This document shows positions 12,208 to 23,984 of a DNA stretch of 64,000 nt, piece by piece (positions within the stretch are counted from its first letter, which is position 1; every line of letters begins with the position of its first letter). The position numbers and the translations under genes are program-made. This DNA is from Xylogone sp. PMI_703. Lineage: Eukaryota > Ascomycota > Leotiomycetes. The notes under the pieces were generated by a model. It was not told the DNA's origin and searched no databases. It was given only the letters and a program-made list of their open reading frames with translations. Where the stretch lies: contig JAJTUQ010000003.1 in assembly GCA_021399445.1 (NCBI GenBank), forward strand, positions 5,642,001 through 5,706,000, in the 5' to 3' direction.

Positions 12208-13936
12208 ATGTCTGTTAATGAGAAGAGCATTGATGTGGACATTGAGCCTCGTGTCAGCCTCGGCGACAAAACAAGTGAGAGGATCTATGACCATGCAGCT
12301 AGATTTCTAGCCAACGTGGATGAGTATCCTCCGCTCTCTCCTGAAGCGGAGAAGAGGTTGCTCCGTAAAGTTGACTGGATAATGATCCCGGTGCTCTTTA
12401 TCACTGCAACGTTTGGTGCCGTTGATAAAGTAGCTCTAGGAACTGCAGCCATCTACGGCCTACAGACTGATGCGCATCTCCACGGCCAACAGTATTCCTG
12501 GTTGGGTTCTATTCTATCTCTCGGTGTATGCATAAATCCGCTCTTTGTCTACCCTAGCGTATCAAATTCTAATCATATAACTTTGTAGGCACTGTCGGGC
12601 ATGTTTCCTTCGTCGTACCTAATCCATAGACTACCTTCTGCCAAGTATCTATGCACCTGTAGTCTGGGCTGGTCTGCTATGGCTTTGCTTATGCCCGCCT
12701 GCAAAAATTGGAGTTCAATGATGGCAGTGAGGTTTTTCATGGGTTCGTGTGGCTTTGAATATCCTCGCTAGATCAAATTTGACACCTGAGATAGGCTGCT
12801 TTGAAGCGATCATCGTTCCTGGAATTTCACTCATCATTGCAGCTTTCTATAAAAAAGACGAACAACCGCCGCGAAATGCACTTGTCTTTGCTGCTGCTAG
12901 CTCGGTCATCAACGGATTTCTGTCTTGGGCCGTAGGCCATATCCATGCCAAGTTGGCTATCTGGCAGTATCTATACTTGATAATAGGCTCTATAACTTTT
13001 GCCTGGTCAATTCTTGTCTTCATCTGGCTGCCAGCCACTCCGATGGAAGCATTCTTTCTCACAAAAGAGGAGAAGTATCATATGATACGTCGTGTTGCAG
13101 ATAATAAAACCGGCATTGAGAATAAGGTCTGGAAATGGTATCAATTCAGAGAAGCTTTGATTGATCCGAAAACGTGGCTTCTTTTTTTCTTCAATGTAAG
13201 CTACGGCTTTAAATACTATATTACTGATAGAAGCTAACTATGCTTAGATTGCTATTAATATCCCTAATGGTGGCCTCACGACTTTCAATGGTATCATCAT
13301 CAAGAACCTTGGCTTTTCTAGTGTTGATGCGTCCCTCCTCGCTATGCCAACCGGAGTCATGTCTACAATAGCAGCCTTCGTTTTTTCATACGCAGGTGTA
13401 AAGTGGTCAAACCGTCGCTGTCTTGTTACCGTTGCAGCCTGCATTGTTCCAATTATTGGCACTATCGTGGTCTACTGTGTAGATCGTAAAAACGTAGCAG
13501 GGCAGATGGTCGGATTGTATCTTGTAAGTGCTTTGACCATCGTGATTTTCTGAACGCCTGACTAACATTCTCAAAGTTATATACCTACTTCGGTCCTTAC
13601 GTCGTCGGTATTGGTCTGGGTCAAGCGAACACGTCAGGTCACACCAAGAAGACCGTTGTGTTTGCTATTCTGTACATTGGATATGCTGTTGGTAACTTGA
13701 TTGGTCCTCAAACATTTCGTGCAAGTCAAGCGCCGGCTTACACTGGTGGGACTATTGCCATGATTGTATGCTATGCCGTCTGTGCTGCACTCATCTGTCT
13801 CTACTGGCTGTTTTGTGTCGTCCAAAATAGAAAGCGTGGAGGCGGTTTCTCACATGCTCGGAACAACCAGGAAGCAATTGAGGAGCTGCAGGACAAAACT
13901 GACTTTGAACAAGAGGGATTTCTGTACACCACATGA
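12208..13936 (+). CDS. MFS permease, allantoate/nicotinate (Dal5/TNA1-like, ACS) family
   Basis: Five exons: 12208..12525, 12589..12742, 12795..13195, 13248..13523 and 13577..13936, giving 502 aa. Introns are 51-63 bp with good branch motifs. The first ATG is at 12208; the frame is open upstream only with non-ATG codons. Hydrophilic N-terminus, KVDWIMIPVLFI at the first membrane segment, then about 12 predicted segments and a hydrophilic tail. Family members are proton symporters for organic anions such as allantoate, ureidosuccinate, nicotinate or cysteine at the plasma membrane. Typical Dal5-like features are the short first loop and the MGCFEAIIVPG segment in place of the usual FEAG. Divergence from the hydantoinase gene suggests that it imports the substrate of that enzyme (inference). 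Confidence 0.9.
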
Positions 13937-14992
13937 ATGGATGGTTCTAGATGCATGAAAGCAGGACATATTAAGGAATTTCACTCCTATATTGAGGGTA
14001 TATTGGTATTCTACTTTACGATGATATCGGGAAGAAAGTTCTAGTCGATTAATGCAGGATTTATAATTAGTTAATTCCAATACTTCAAAATGCTTATCCC
14101 ATGCTAACCTACTGCTTCTGTGCCCCAAAGATACCTTAGTTCTATCATTCTAAGGATACCACGTAGCTTTCAATACGATCCCACGCTAAAGGCCCAGGAC
14201 CATGGACATGGGACCCCATAAAAGCAATGATCTTTTACTGCTGCATGAGTAGATGTGCATTTGCCAAGCTCAGGGTGCACTAGTGGATAGGCATCATGTA
14301 GGCCTAGGATGTAGGGATGAGTACTGCTGTCATCGGTATAATAGCCCATCTTACATCGCCCATGCACCCACCTAATATATGGCATACTTGTCACAGCATA
14401 TTTATTATTTCCCTTGAGGGCTATGGTTCTTGTAGCTTGGTAGGATAGAAAAGGCTGGAAGCACTGCCCGGAGTTTTACCGGGTAAGGGAAATGCATTTG
14501 AACTTGAATAAAAAATACCAGTTGTTCAGTCCATCCTACTTCTAGTAACCCTCATAATGCCACGATTCTGTAGTAATCTTTTCTCGCGCCAGTTCCGTTT
14601 TAGTTTCCAGATGTGAGTAGTAGTTACACCTCAGATCGAGATTGTGGGACGTTCGTTGTATTCTCCCAAAGGTTTATACTAGAGTCAAACTTCAAACCAT
14701 AATTTCTAACCGTAGTGGACGAAGATTCTAAAACAAGATTACTCGTTATACAATAATTTAGTGCTTTCGTGTCTTATTTATATACTTGTTTTTTATAAGA
14801 AAATTCAATAGTTGCAAAGTATAATAACCTTATTAATGAATTTTCTTAATATGCTAGTAGAAATAAAGGATAACTATCCACCCCTTGTTGACAGCGAAAA
14901 TTCCACATCCATTCTAGTACCCACCAATTATCTCCGTGTTAGTCTCCTTACTGTCCTCGGATAAGCGAGAATCTTACATCAGAGAAGCTTTC
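13937..14992. other. Intergenic, AT-rich, contains a dispersed repeat copy
   Basis: Convergent 3' ends of the permease and the RTA1-like gene. Holds repeat copy A near 14578-14712; otherwise nothing beyond AT-rich sequence. Confidence 0.5.
14578..14712 (+). repeat. Dispersed repeat, copy A
   Basis: Matches copy B near 32203-32452 in the same orientation. Both begin CTCGYGCCAGTTCCGTTTTRG and continue through GTGAGTAGTAG, then ACACCTC and ATTGTGGG. Copy A lacks about 115 bp present in copy B between the two halves. Most differences in the first half are C/T or G/A transitions. I do not recognise the element. Confidence 0.65.
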
Positions 14993-16017
14993 TCAGTGTC
15001 CAACGTTTGAGATCTCACCATTTGGAAGCTCAAGTTCAATATTTGAATCTGCACTTTCCCGATCTATTATAGCTTTTTGCGCTTGCTCTGAAAAGTTTGA
15101 CGGATACCAGATGCCGAAAATAACCATCACTCCCGCCATCGGTACTGCATCAAATATATAAAGATAGACCTCGTGCAGTATGATTGTTCCCTCAAAGCCT
15201 TCAACGAACTCTACCACGCGCACAACTGATCTGATCATGATAAAGGCGCAAGTGATGTATAGCAGGTACAGAAACTTCTCCCAAGGCATAGAAGGGTTGC
15301 GGCATCGACTAGTTGGCGTAGTGCGCAATCGAAGATGAAAGAGTAGTGCTACGAAAATGAAGAAGCCGAAGATTATGATCTGAATCAATAGTCCTGCTAA
15401 CACGATATGGGAGCCTAGCTTTGCTTGTGATGCGTGACTGCTTGCCATCAGTCCACCACCTATACAAAGTCAGGAAAGTTCTATTACAGCTTCAATCTAG
15501 TTTCCATACATACCACCAAGCTGAACAAAAAAAGAAATCACATCGCTTGTCACGAAAACCTTTGTTAACCATCTTTTCTTAATCGGGCTGAGAGACTCGC
15601 CATCTACACTGACGATAATCCGACCCAGGATCATGTAGATGCTAGCCGCAAAGAGTGCTGGAGCAAGGAGCAGCAGAAGAGTTTGGATAACATAAGGAGC
15701 TAGAGTCGGATTTGGCGCTTGTTTGTTCGATGCTCCACGAGCTGCATACCCAACGAGTTCAACTACAAATCTTGATATTAGCAATTGCAGAACAAATGAT
15801 ATAAATATAGAAATAGTGTAAAGCAAAGAGAGTGCATACAAATTCCACCGATGACCAAGGGAATAAAGTACCAGGTCCTACGCTTGGCGACTAAGATCGA
15901 ATGCCAGATAGTCAATGCCCCGAATAGCACCGCCATAATACAAGCACCGGCAAAAGAAGGATCATAGTGATAGAATTTGAAGTGTCGCTCGTTGTCGGAG
16001 TCGGGTGAGGAAGACAT
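14993..16017 (-). CDS. RTA1-like seven-transmembrane protein
   Basis: Three exons: 16017..15840, 15762..15514 and 15459..14993, giving 297 aa. Splicing restores the family motifs across both junctions: GGIFELVGYAAR at the first and FVQLGGGGLMAS at the second. The N-terminus (FYHYDPSFAG) is followed by seven hydrophobic segments and a polar tail. RTA1 family proteins (RTA1, RTM1, RSB1, PUG1 in yeast) are plasma-membrane or ER proteins implicated in resistance to aminocholesterols or molasses toxins and in sphingoid base release; the mechanism is unsettled. A zinc-cluster regulator gene lies upstream in the same orientation, 570 bp away. Length matches the family (about 280-350 aa). Confidence 0.9.
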
Positions 16018-16586
16018 TTTGATAACAGTACTTGGTTGTTTTGGGAGGTTCGAAGTAATTATCTTGAATCTCACAAAAATAAACCAGAGGATCCCAATAT
16101 TGATAGTAGCACAGTGAGGATGATAGAACACCAGATAAGAGGGAGAAAGGGAGGAGTTCAGCCATATAAGTACTCCAACCTACTCCGTAGAAGCACCACC
16201 ACCAGACCGTGTTGAGCAGTATCAAACATCTCATAAACTAGATTGCACCACCCCATTATTTCAAACCCCTACTCCTAGTTAGCCTATGCGAGGAAAAAAT
16301 AAGCATAAAGAGCTTCTAAGTTGATGCCTAGGACAGAATACAACGACGTTCTATGGCTACAAGTTCTAGCGAGGCTGACTCGCAGCATGGCACTCATTGC
16401 GGTTAGGGCAGCCCGATTTATGACCCTCTACCCTCAGCGTATATTTCCAGTCATCAACAACTCTGAGACCGTGCTGGTGGCGCCTATATTTAAGCTTGCG
16501 TAATGCTATCATCGACGCAGGGCGTACAACATTAAATACGGGGATTAATTTCACAGTGCACTTCCCTACAGTCAAATCGGTGTAAT
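16018..16586. other. Intergenic between RTA1-like gene and regulator gene
   Basis: Upstream region of the RTA1-like gene and 3' flank of the regulator; no gene or distinct element seen. Confidence 0.4.
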
Positions 16587-18092
16587 TTAGTATCTTAAAT
16601 AATCAAAACAAGTCTCTAACTCGGCCTCCTCAACATCCGTATGACGTGGACTCCCTAATGGGCTCGCCATATCATTCATTTTCTCCAGAATCCATTCCTT
16701 CTGCTGCGCGTCCGGAACGAGATATGCGACCCGGAATGCAAAATCCATGGCCAAGCTTCCTACTGGCGCGCAGCTCTTGCTATACTCGTAGGACTGGCAT
16801 ATCTGCTTTGCCAGCATAAGATTCTCGAGCCGATAGGTAGGTGTCTTGGAATCAGAGAGTACGAGGAGCGCGGAGTTTAGCAGGAGCATCATTGCCGCAT
16901 AGGTACAGAGCAGATATACAGCGTTTTTACATGTATAGATGAGACTGGTTTCAAAGAATTCTCCTGAGGGACATGTGGTTGTGTGGAATAATTCGACATA
17001 CGCTGGCGCGCACCTCCACGTCTGGAGGTCGTGGCGGAGGGTAACAATTTGTTCATAAAGGAACGACTGCGCAAGTAAATCTTTCGTAGATACAGACCCA
17101 AGCTCTCGCAATATGCAGAGAATATTTGGGAGTCGCGAGAGGCGGGAAAACAAGGCGTTAAAAGGAGATTGGATACGTTGGCAAACCTTACGCCATAGCG
17201 GCGCATCTAGGAAACACCTTCGTCGATAGAGTATACATTCCACGACCTAACACGCATGAGCATGGAAAGATGGTTAGGGTAGCATGGATTAGGCCTACAA
17301 TTGCCCCTTGAAGAGTGTGAAGCATTCTATATGCAAAAGGCTCCATGAAATGGCGAGGACCGCTTGCCTCGATCAATCGAGCAGCTCCACCAGCATGCCG
17401 AATCGACGCACTGAAATCTGCGCAAAGTAGCTGCTACGCAAGCATCAGGGCTGAGTAAAGTTCTTATGAAGGGGCTGACGAACCTCGAACAAGCTAAGTA
17501 GCATCGCGGCACATAATGTCCCCGTGGTCCTCGCCCGCTTCGGGTCTGCAATGCAGAGCTGAAGCTCGACCAGAGCTCGACTATACTGTATGCGGCTCTG
17601 AACGAGTCTGCGGCTGTCCGGATTTAGCAATGTATCATGAGCCAAGCAAAGAGCTTTCATGGAGAGATCGCAGGCCAGACTTAGCCCCACGTGACGTGGT
17701 AATTCAGTCACGAAAGAACCCTTACTCAGCGAGGCCACACTCTTCGCTGCTGGGAGATCTGGCCGAAAGGTCTGGTAGAGCTCGAGTGAGAGACTCTCGG
17801 ACGGGGAAGTAGACAAGCTGGGAGGAAGGCTTTGCTCCAGAGATGGCTGTGGCGTACTGCGTTTCCTTGCGAATCTTGGGCCCTCATCGACGAACTTCAG
17901 TCGAGCGGGATAGCCGGGGCATGATAGGTTGCCATTCGTACATCGAAGGCATGCTGGCCTCCTCTCATCACACTTGGATAGTCAGTCAGTCAGTTAATCA
18001 GGGGAATATCCACAAAACTCCAGGCTCCGACGAACCTTGACTTTCCGTCGTCGGCACGTCTGGCAACCACGACTCAAAGGAATGCCAACCAT
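16587..18092 (-). CDS. Zn2Cys6 zinc-cluster transcription factor
   Basis: Four exons: 18092..18036, 17972..17484, 17433..17299 and 17246..16587, giving 446 aa. The zinc cluster is Cys10-x2-Cys13-x6-Cys20-x6-Cys27-x2-Cys30-x6-Cys37, with the first intron (63 bp, AAG acceptor after a run of CTGAC repeats) directly before Cys20. The rest resembles the fungal_trans_2 type regulatory domain: the IRHAGGAARLIEASGP segment is the usual H-x2-GA-x3-L-x4-GP motif. The other two introns are 50 and 52 bp and in frame. It would act in the nucleus on CGG-type sites. Target genes are unknown; the nearest candidates are the RTA1-like gene and the divergent YTP1-like gene. Confidence 0.88.
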
Positions 18093-18959
18093 CACAATGA
18101 CCGTAGGGAAGGCATGCAGTGGAGCCCAAGAATTTGTCACGTTATGAGAAGAGCACCTTTCTAGGACTTTATGAAGTTAGATTCAATTGTCTTTTACTTT
18201 TGCGTTAACAACTTTTTTTATCCCTGGTCGACCTGATGTGTCTAGAGGGACTAGGCGACATGATTGCCGACGTGAGTGTGTACCAACACCTCGAGTTAGG
18301 CTCCGAAAGAAACGGCCAATTAGATAAACGGGGTCCAATAAACTTCTTGCAGGGGACCTTAATGCGGTGAGTACACAGGAAGGTACGAATGCTTGGTACT
18401 GCCCGGGCCATCGTTGAGGAACAACATCAAAAAACCTGCCTTGAAATAAGTTCATCTATAGAGTTACGATACGCTGGTTAAGCAGAAATAGCCAAACTCA
18501 ATTTATCAGGTATCCTTCTTTTTTTTATCTTTCTGAGTTCAATAATAGACAATTTTATGTTAAACCCGAAATGGTAACTGCTCACGTGACCGCAACATAA
18601 CACCAATTGTGGTTAGCGCCATTTGCCAGGTACTTACGTACTTTACGTACCAGCTATTTTCGAGGCCAGGTAGCGGTGGTATGTGAATTCCGTATTGCCC
18701 AAAATCAGGTAAAGGCCGCCCTTGAAACAGAGAAGGATTCAGTGGAATTGGTGACGCGTCTAGATTGTCAGAGACAAGCAAATTGTTAAAGGGGGTTGGT
18801 TTTGTTTCTTGTATTTTTGTATATAAAAAAGGGGATGCCTCCGTGTAATGATATTTATTCTCCCATTGTCTGCAGTTTTATTTGTTATCAATAACTTCAT
18901 TGTGTTGTAGTCATTCTTTTATACCTTAGCAATTGTTTGGAATTCATAGTGCCAACAAG
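18093..18959. promoter_or_regulatory. Divergent intergenic region, regulator / YTP1-like gene
   Basis: No gene supported. TATATAAA at 18820-18827, 133 bp before the plus-strand ATG, is a candidate TATA element. A (GTCA)n-like run near 17981-17994 lies just inside the neighbouring gene's first intron. Confidence 0.4.
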
Positions 18960-20844
18960 ATGAGATGGCTTGCCCCTACATTGGCGGCAACCATCTCTCA
19001 AGCAATGCTTCTATCAGCGGCAGTTATCAACACAAGCTCGTCAGATGTCGCCAAGCCCGGCACTCTAGCGGAGAGTTATTTCAGAGAAGACACTACATCT
19101 AATCTCCTCTATACACATATTTTATTTATGCTCCTGAGCTGGGTTGGCGCTTTGCCAATTTGTCTGTCACAACTCATCTATCCTTATATGAGCCTGAAAG
19201 CTGACCTTTGTGGCAAGATATGATGCTTCATATCGCGGGTTCTAATCTGCAGTATCCTTTGCATATTGCTTTCTTGGGACTTCATTCTGTTGGGATGATT
19301 CTCTCCCAAGCATATCAATCCAAGACGCCGGATCTGTATCCCGGAAATTCTCATAGCAAACTTGGATGGGTATTAACGTTCTTGATATGGGCACAATTTA
19401 TAGTCGGGATTGTGCAGTCCTTTAGTAAGCGCAATAAACCTGATAGAGGACGTGATACAGGACACGAGCTTACACCATTTCTTTCGTCGGAAACCCAACC
19501 CGATCACCGTAACCAGAGCTCGTCGCCAAGTGAACTAGCCTCATACTCCTCACGATCAGGCCATCCAACAGAGGAATCACGCTCTGAAACATTATTCGAT
19601 GCTCACTTACCCTACAATTCAACCTTAGAACACACCTTCGATGAACCAATGTCACGGAATCGACATTGGCGGAGTGTCTCTCAGCTATATTTCTCTATCC
19701 GGCTTCTAGATATTGGCTGTGACTTTGTTCTTTATCTCTTTCCTATTCTTGGATTTGTTGCTATCTGTACTGGAATCGTTACCCTCACAGGAGTCTTTGT
19801 ACGTTATCGAGCCTTGCTGTCTATTAATCTTTTCTGAGTGAAAACAGCAAGACAATCACATTTTCAACGGCCTAGCACACTTTATAAAGGGCGGTGTTTT
19901 CTTTTGGCTCGGCATCTTTACTCTCAGTCGCTGGTCAGGCTGTTTCTCCACCCAGGGATGGGCCTGGAATTTGCCCCCAGGACCAAAACACTACTCCATC
20001 TCTATGGAAGCGATCGAGTGCTCTCTCCTCTTGATTTATGGGGTCACGAATGTCTTCCTAGAGCACTTGTCTGCCTGGGGGGAGACATGGTCCCCGATGG
20101 ATATCGAGCACGTTGCAATTTCATTGCTGTTTATCGGAGGTGGGCTCGTAAGTGAAACTAATTTAAGTAGTCAGGACTTTCTCTGATATAAAGACAGTGT
20201 GGACTGATGGTGGAATCAAAAATACTTCGTACCATCATCGTGCCCGATACTGGAGACATGCGCCTCCACGATGATAGCTTTTCGAAGTCCGTAGATGTTC
20301 AATCTCACGTCCCGATTAATCCCATACCTGCTATGACCATATTTCTGCTTGGATTCACTCTTTCAGGGCACCATCAGTCGAACATGGAATCTACTGTAAT
20401 GCATAATCAGGTATTTCCCACTCTCAGGGTCACTTTTATACATTGTTGATGAGATTAGGTTGGTAATCTTCTTGCCGGAGCCTCTGCGGCCCGCTGTATC
20501 ACCTACCTCTTCCTCCACATCTCCCCCTCCATGTCGGTGTATCCATCGCGACCGCCTTCTGAACTAATCTGCTCCTTTTCTCTGATGTGTGGAGGCATCA
20601 TGCTTATGGCGAGTGTATGTTTGCATTCTCAATATATTCTCTCGTGTTCAATTCTGACAGGGAGCCACAGAACAAAGATACAATTCAAGCGATGACTGAC
20701 AACCACGTCCCTGCTATCTCTGTGGCTATAGTAACCATGAGTGTGACTGCCGTGCTAATGGCGTGGATTATGTTTGCCATTAGCGTGAAGACGAGGGCTG
20801 TTGTGCGGGAGGAGAGACGGAAAAGTAAACCGTCACAGGCCTGA
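18960..20844 (+). CDS. YTP1-like multi-spanning membrane protein
   Basis: Six exons: 18960..19161, 19218..19798, 19848..20147, 20198..20410, 20459..20614 and 20671..20844, giving 541 aa. Correct acceptors were chosen by restoring conserved text: LPIYMMLHIAGS at the first junction, QDNHIFNGLAHFIKGG at the second, and MASNKDTIQAM at the last, where a nearer CAG at about 20660 would give an early stop. The protein has a signal-like N-terminus, a cytochrome-b561/DUF2427-like membrane region and the Ytp1 C-terminal region (FNGLAHFIKGGVFFWLG, MAWIMFAISVK). A polar Ser/His-rich loop occupies about residues 145-225. Yeast Ytp1 is an integral membrane protein of unknown function with similarity to mitochondrial electron transporters. 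Confidence 0.88.
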
Positions 20845-21906
20845 ATGTAACAAGCACTTACTTCTTGAATTCCTACAGTTATTGCTTCCACACTTTCGGC
20901 ATATGATTAAATTAGGTAGACTGGTTAGAAACATAGCATTAACTGGCGATCTAACTTGATTAACCCCTTTCAGGTGCAATATATACAGTATTATATGTAA
21001 GCTCCCACCATAAATGCCACCAATAGAAGCCAGTCAATACGGTCTCCTCCATAATTATATAAACTAGATAAAAATGAAACCAGAGATTTAGTTGATGAAT
21101 CGACTTGTAGAATCTCTGTTACGACCTTTCGATAATGCTTTTATGTTCTAGAACACTTTCAAGTCGCCATAATTATATCTTACTTGCACTTAAACTTACA
21201 CTCAAGCGACCGCATTGAAATAAAATATTAATTGCGAATATCAACACCCGATATATTCCGGTGAGTAGGTTAATTTGACCTGTTAGATAATTGACTGCAA
21301 GAGGTAAAGACGAATAGAAGCACTTTATGAATCATTTAGACCGGAATACACAACCATCCGATCCTGATCTGTGGTTTTACTTGCATAGAAACAAATGATA
21401 GAGCACCACAATATACGGATTTTGAAAACGAAGCTCTTTCTCGCCAGATAAAGTTTAATAAATCAGGAGATATATTTCTGGATCGGGCTGTAGCTCAATA
21501 ATATTTAAAACTGTGAAATGGCTAATCTAGATACAATACAGACCAATTACAGTTTCCTGATGATAGAAACATAATGTATTGTCTTAATGACCAACAACGG
21601 ACGAGAAACACCCATTACATCTCTTTGCTGTGACAATATTTAAGAGGCTATTCAAGGTATTCAGAGCAATACCAGGTATTAGCGCCTGAGCAAGAGTGGC
21701 ATGCTTACTAGCTGAATCTGATCATAAAAGAGAAGGAATTACTTGAAAATACCCCATTATTGACCGATCTTCCCCAAATCTACAAACATAGTCACGCCCT
21801 TGAACCCCACCAAATTCAATAATAAACCGGATTCCCCACTTGTGGACCATCTGTTTTGTTTTATGCCCTTTTTTAATCACATCAATCTCTCTAAACAAAT
21901 CATAAA
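20845..21906. other. Intergenic, about 1 kb, strongly AT-rich
   Basis: No open frame of note on either strand; long AT-rich stretches. Upstream region of the cyclase gene. Confidence 0.5.
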
Positions 21907-23038
21907 ATGGCGACTATCACACCAAAATTTGAGGAGCTCCCTCTCAACAAGGACGGCCCATTTGGTAACGCATGGGGACGATTCGGCAGTCGTGACCAAC
22001 TGGGGATGCTCAACCTCCTCACCCCAGAAAATACTACCGAAGCAGCGAAAGAGATCAAATCTGGCGTCCGTGTTTCATTGGATTGGCATCTTAGCAAACC
22101 ATCACATCCGTTCTATGGACGGCAGATTTTCTACCATCATATCCATAATAAGTCGCCGAGGACTGTGAACGACGATATCATTCTTTTCAACACCCAGTGT
22201 AGCACCCAGTGGGATGGATTCAGACACTTTGGTATTATATTATCATTTTGTATCATGTCGGATTGATGTTTAGCTGACGATGTGTTTAGGATACCAAGAA
22301 GCAAAGAGGTTTTACAATGGTATTAGCCAGAGTGATATCCAGAGCAGCGATGCTCTAGGAATAAACAGTGAGCCTCAACGCCTCTATAAAATAATGGAAA
22401 TATTAATATTTATCACCTCGTAGTCTGGGTCGAGAATGGTGGCATTGTTGGCCGTGGCATTCTCCTGGACTATGCCAGCTGGGCCGAAAAGGCAGGAATT
22501 AAAGTCGACCCTCTCACAAGGTATGGTATCCCAGTTGCACATTTGAAGCAACTCATGAACGATGAAAACATCAAAACACGCCCTGGAGATATTCTTTTCA
22601 TTCGTTCTGGATTTACCAAAGCCTACGAGGCGCTTACCTACACTGAGCAATCTGGGTCACCGCAGCTTAAGGAAGGCACCTTCATCGGCGTTGAATCCAC
22701 GTTGGAGATGGCTAGATGGATCTGGGAGAATCAATTTGCTGCCGTCGCTGGAGATATGCCTGGGTTTGAACAGAGCCCAATCTGGGACTCTGAGGTCCAA
22801 CTCCACCAGTGGCTTCTGGCGGGGTGGGGTTGCCCCATTGGCGAGATGTTTTATCTTGAGGACTTGGCAAAGGAGTGCAAGAGACTGGGAAGAAACACCT
22901 TTTTTATGAGTAGCATGCCACTAAAGGTGAGTTGCCTATAGTGATTTGAGAAAGCTGCTGGGAACTTGAAAGCTAATACAACTTGTCTAGGTTATTGGCG
23001 GCGTTGCAAGCCCGCCCAATGCAGTTGGTATTTTGTAA
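21907..23038 (+). CDS. Metal-dependent cyclase family hydrolase (kynurenine-formamidase fold)
   Basis: Four exons: 21907..22231, 22290..22367, 22424..22926 and 22991..23038, giving 317 aa. Introns of 58, 56 and 64 bp have typical signals. The Cyclase (PF04199-type) fold is recognised from FGSRDQLGMLNLLTPE near residue 25 and the metal-site region QCSTQWDGFRHFGYQE around 100-112, the fungal variant of the HxGTHxDxxxH motif, then GIVGRGILLDYASW and VAGDMPGFEQSP. Relatives hydrolyse amides or cyclic compounds; fungal members of this length are mostly of unknown substrate. The last exon codes only the conserved VIGGVASPPNAVGIL end. The neighbouring regulator, permease and small redox-type genes suggest a catabolic role (inference). 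Confidence 0.9.
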
Positions 23039-23984
23039 TAGATATATTTCTTTCTTTCCATGAGAATAACAAATTATTTCTTGCGCTAGAAACCACGTTC
23101 CGATGCCTTATCTTAAACTTCCTAGTAGGTATCTGATTCATCGATATTAGAACAGAGTTGAGTTGAGTCCTAAGTAGAATTAGCAATTTGCAGAAAATTT
23201 GTTCTGTAACTCGTATTCCCAGGGCACTACTTAAGACTCTCTATAATGGAGGGTTACTCTTTTTGACAATCCTTGCGAGACCTCAAATAGAACAGCATCA
23301 TATATAGTAGAGTTTCTTTTTCTTATCGTTCAACCCGGCGGTATTTACCGCTTCTACTATTGACCGTTTGACGATACATCGGGCCCATTTTCAGAAGTGA
23401 TATGCAAGAATGTTTTGCAGAAAGATTAGGTATACTTGCATAGTGTATTCCGCCTCAATAGTGATGTACTCTGCAAGCTGTTGCTCTCTTATCCTCGTCT
23501 CCAAGCATGGTGTGATTTCCATTTCCTGTCGGCCTTCGGGCAATCAAAATTATTCCCTCCCCAGGTTGCGCTGTCTATTGGTGCAATTACAGATGCATGC
23601 TCATCAACACCAACATTGATTGCATAATTCTTCACATAAGTGTTACAGAATCCTGTAAAAGCCGCTAGAACTGGCAACATCGCCGAGGTTGCGTGGTATT
23701 TTCCCTTCTTCCCCCGCGGAACCCGGGGCCTCATTCCGCGATTTCTGGCCAAGCCCAACAAAGTCAAGCAGCCCAAACAAATGCCCGATAGGCAAGGTTG
23801 ATCCCTTATCAATGCAGAAAAAGCCCACAATTAAGTGACCAGGCCCTCGGCTGCTCCAAACTCACGAAAACTAATTACTCAGAATATCCTGATCTCTCCA
23901 TATCAAAGTCTAAAGCCCCTCTGGTGAGGCCTCTCGGGAAGCTATTGAACCAGTCTTACATCAGGGAGGGACAGATACACTGCG
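23039..23984. other. Intergenic upstream of zinc-cluster gene
   Basis: No supported gene. A minus-strand open frame at 23489-23830 has no family resemblance that I can defend and no splice support. Confidence 0.4.

Noticed and set aside
21481..21530. GGGCTGTAGCTCAATAATATT resembling a tRNA 5' end
   Set aside because: No anticodon or T arm follows and the acceptor stem has no partner.
23489..23830. Minus-strand frame of 113 codons
   Set aside because: No recognisable family, no splice partners, overlaps the regulator's promoter.
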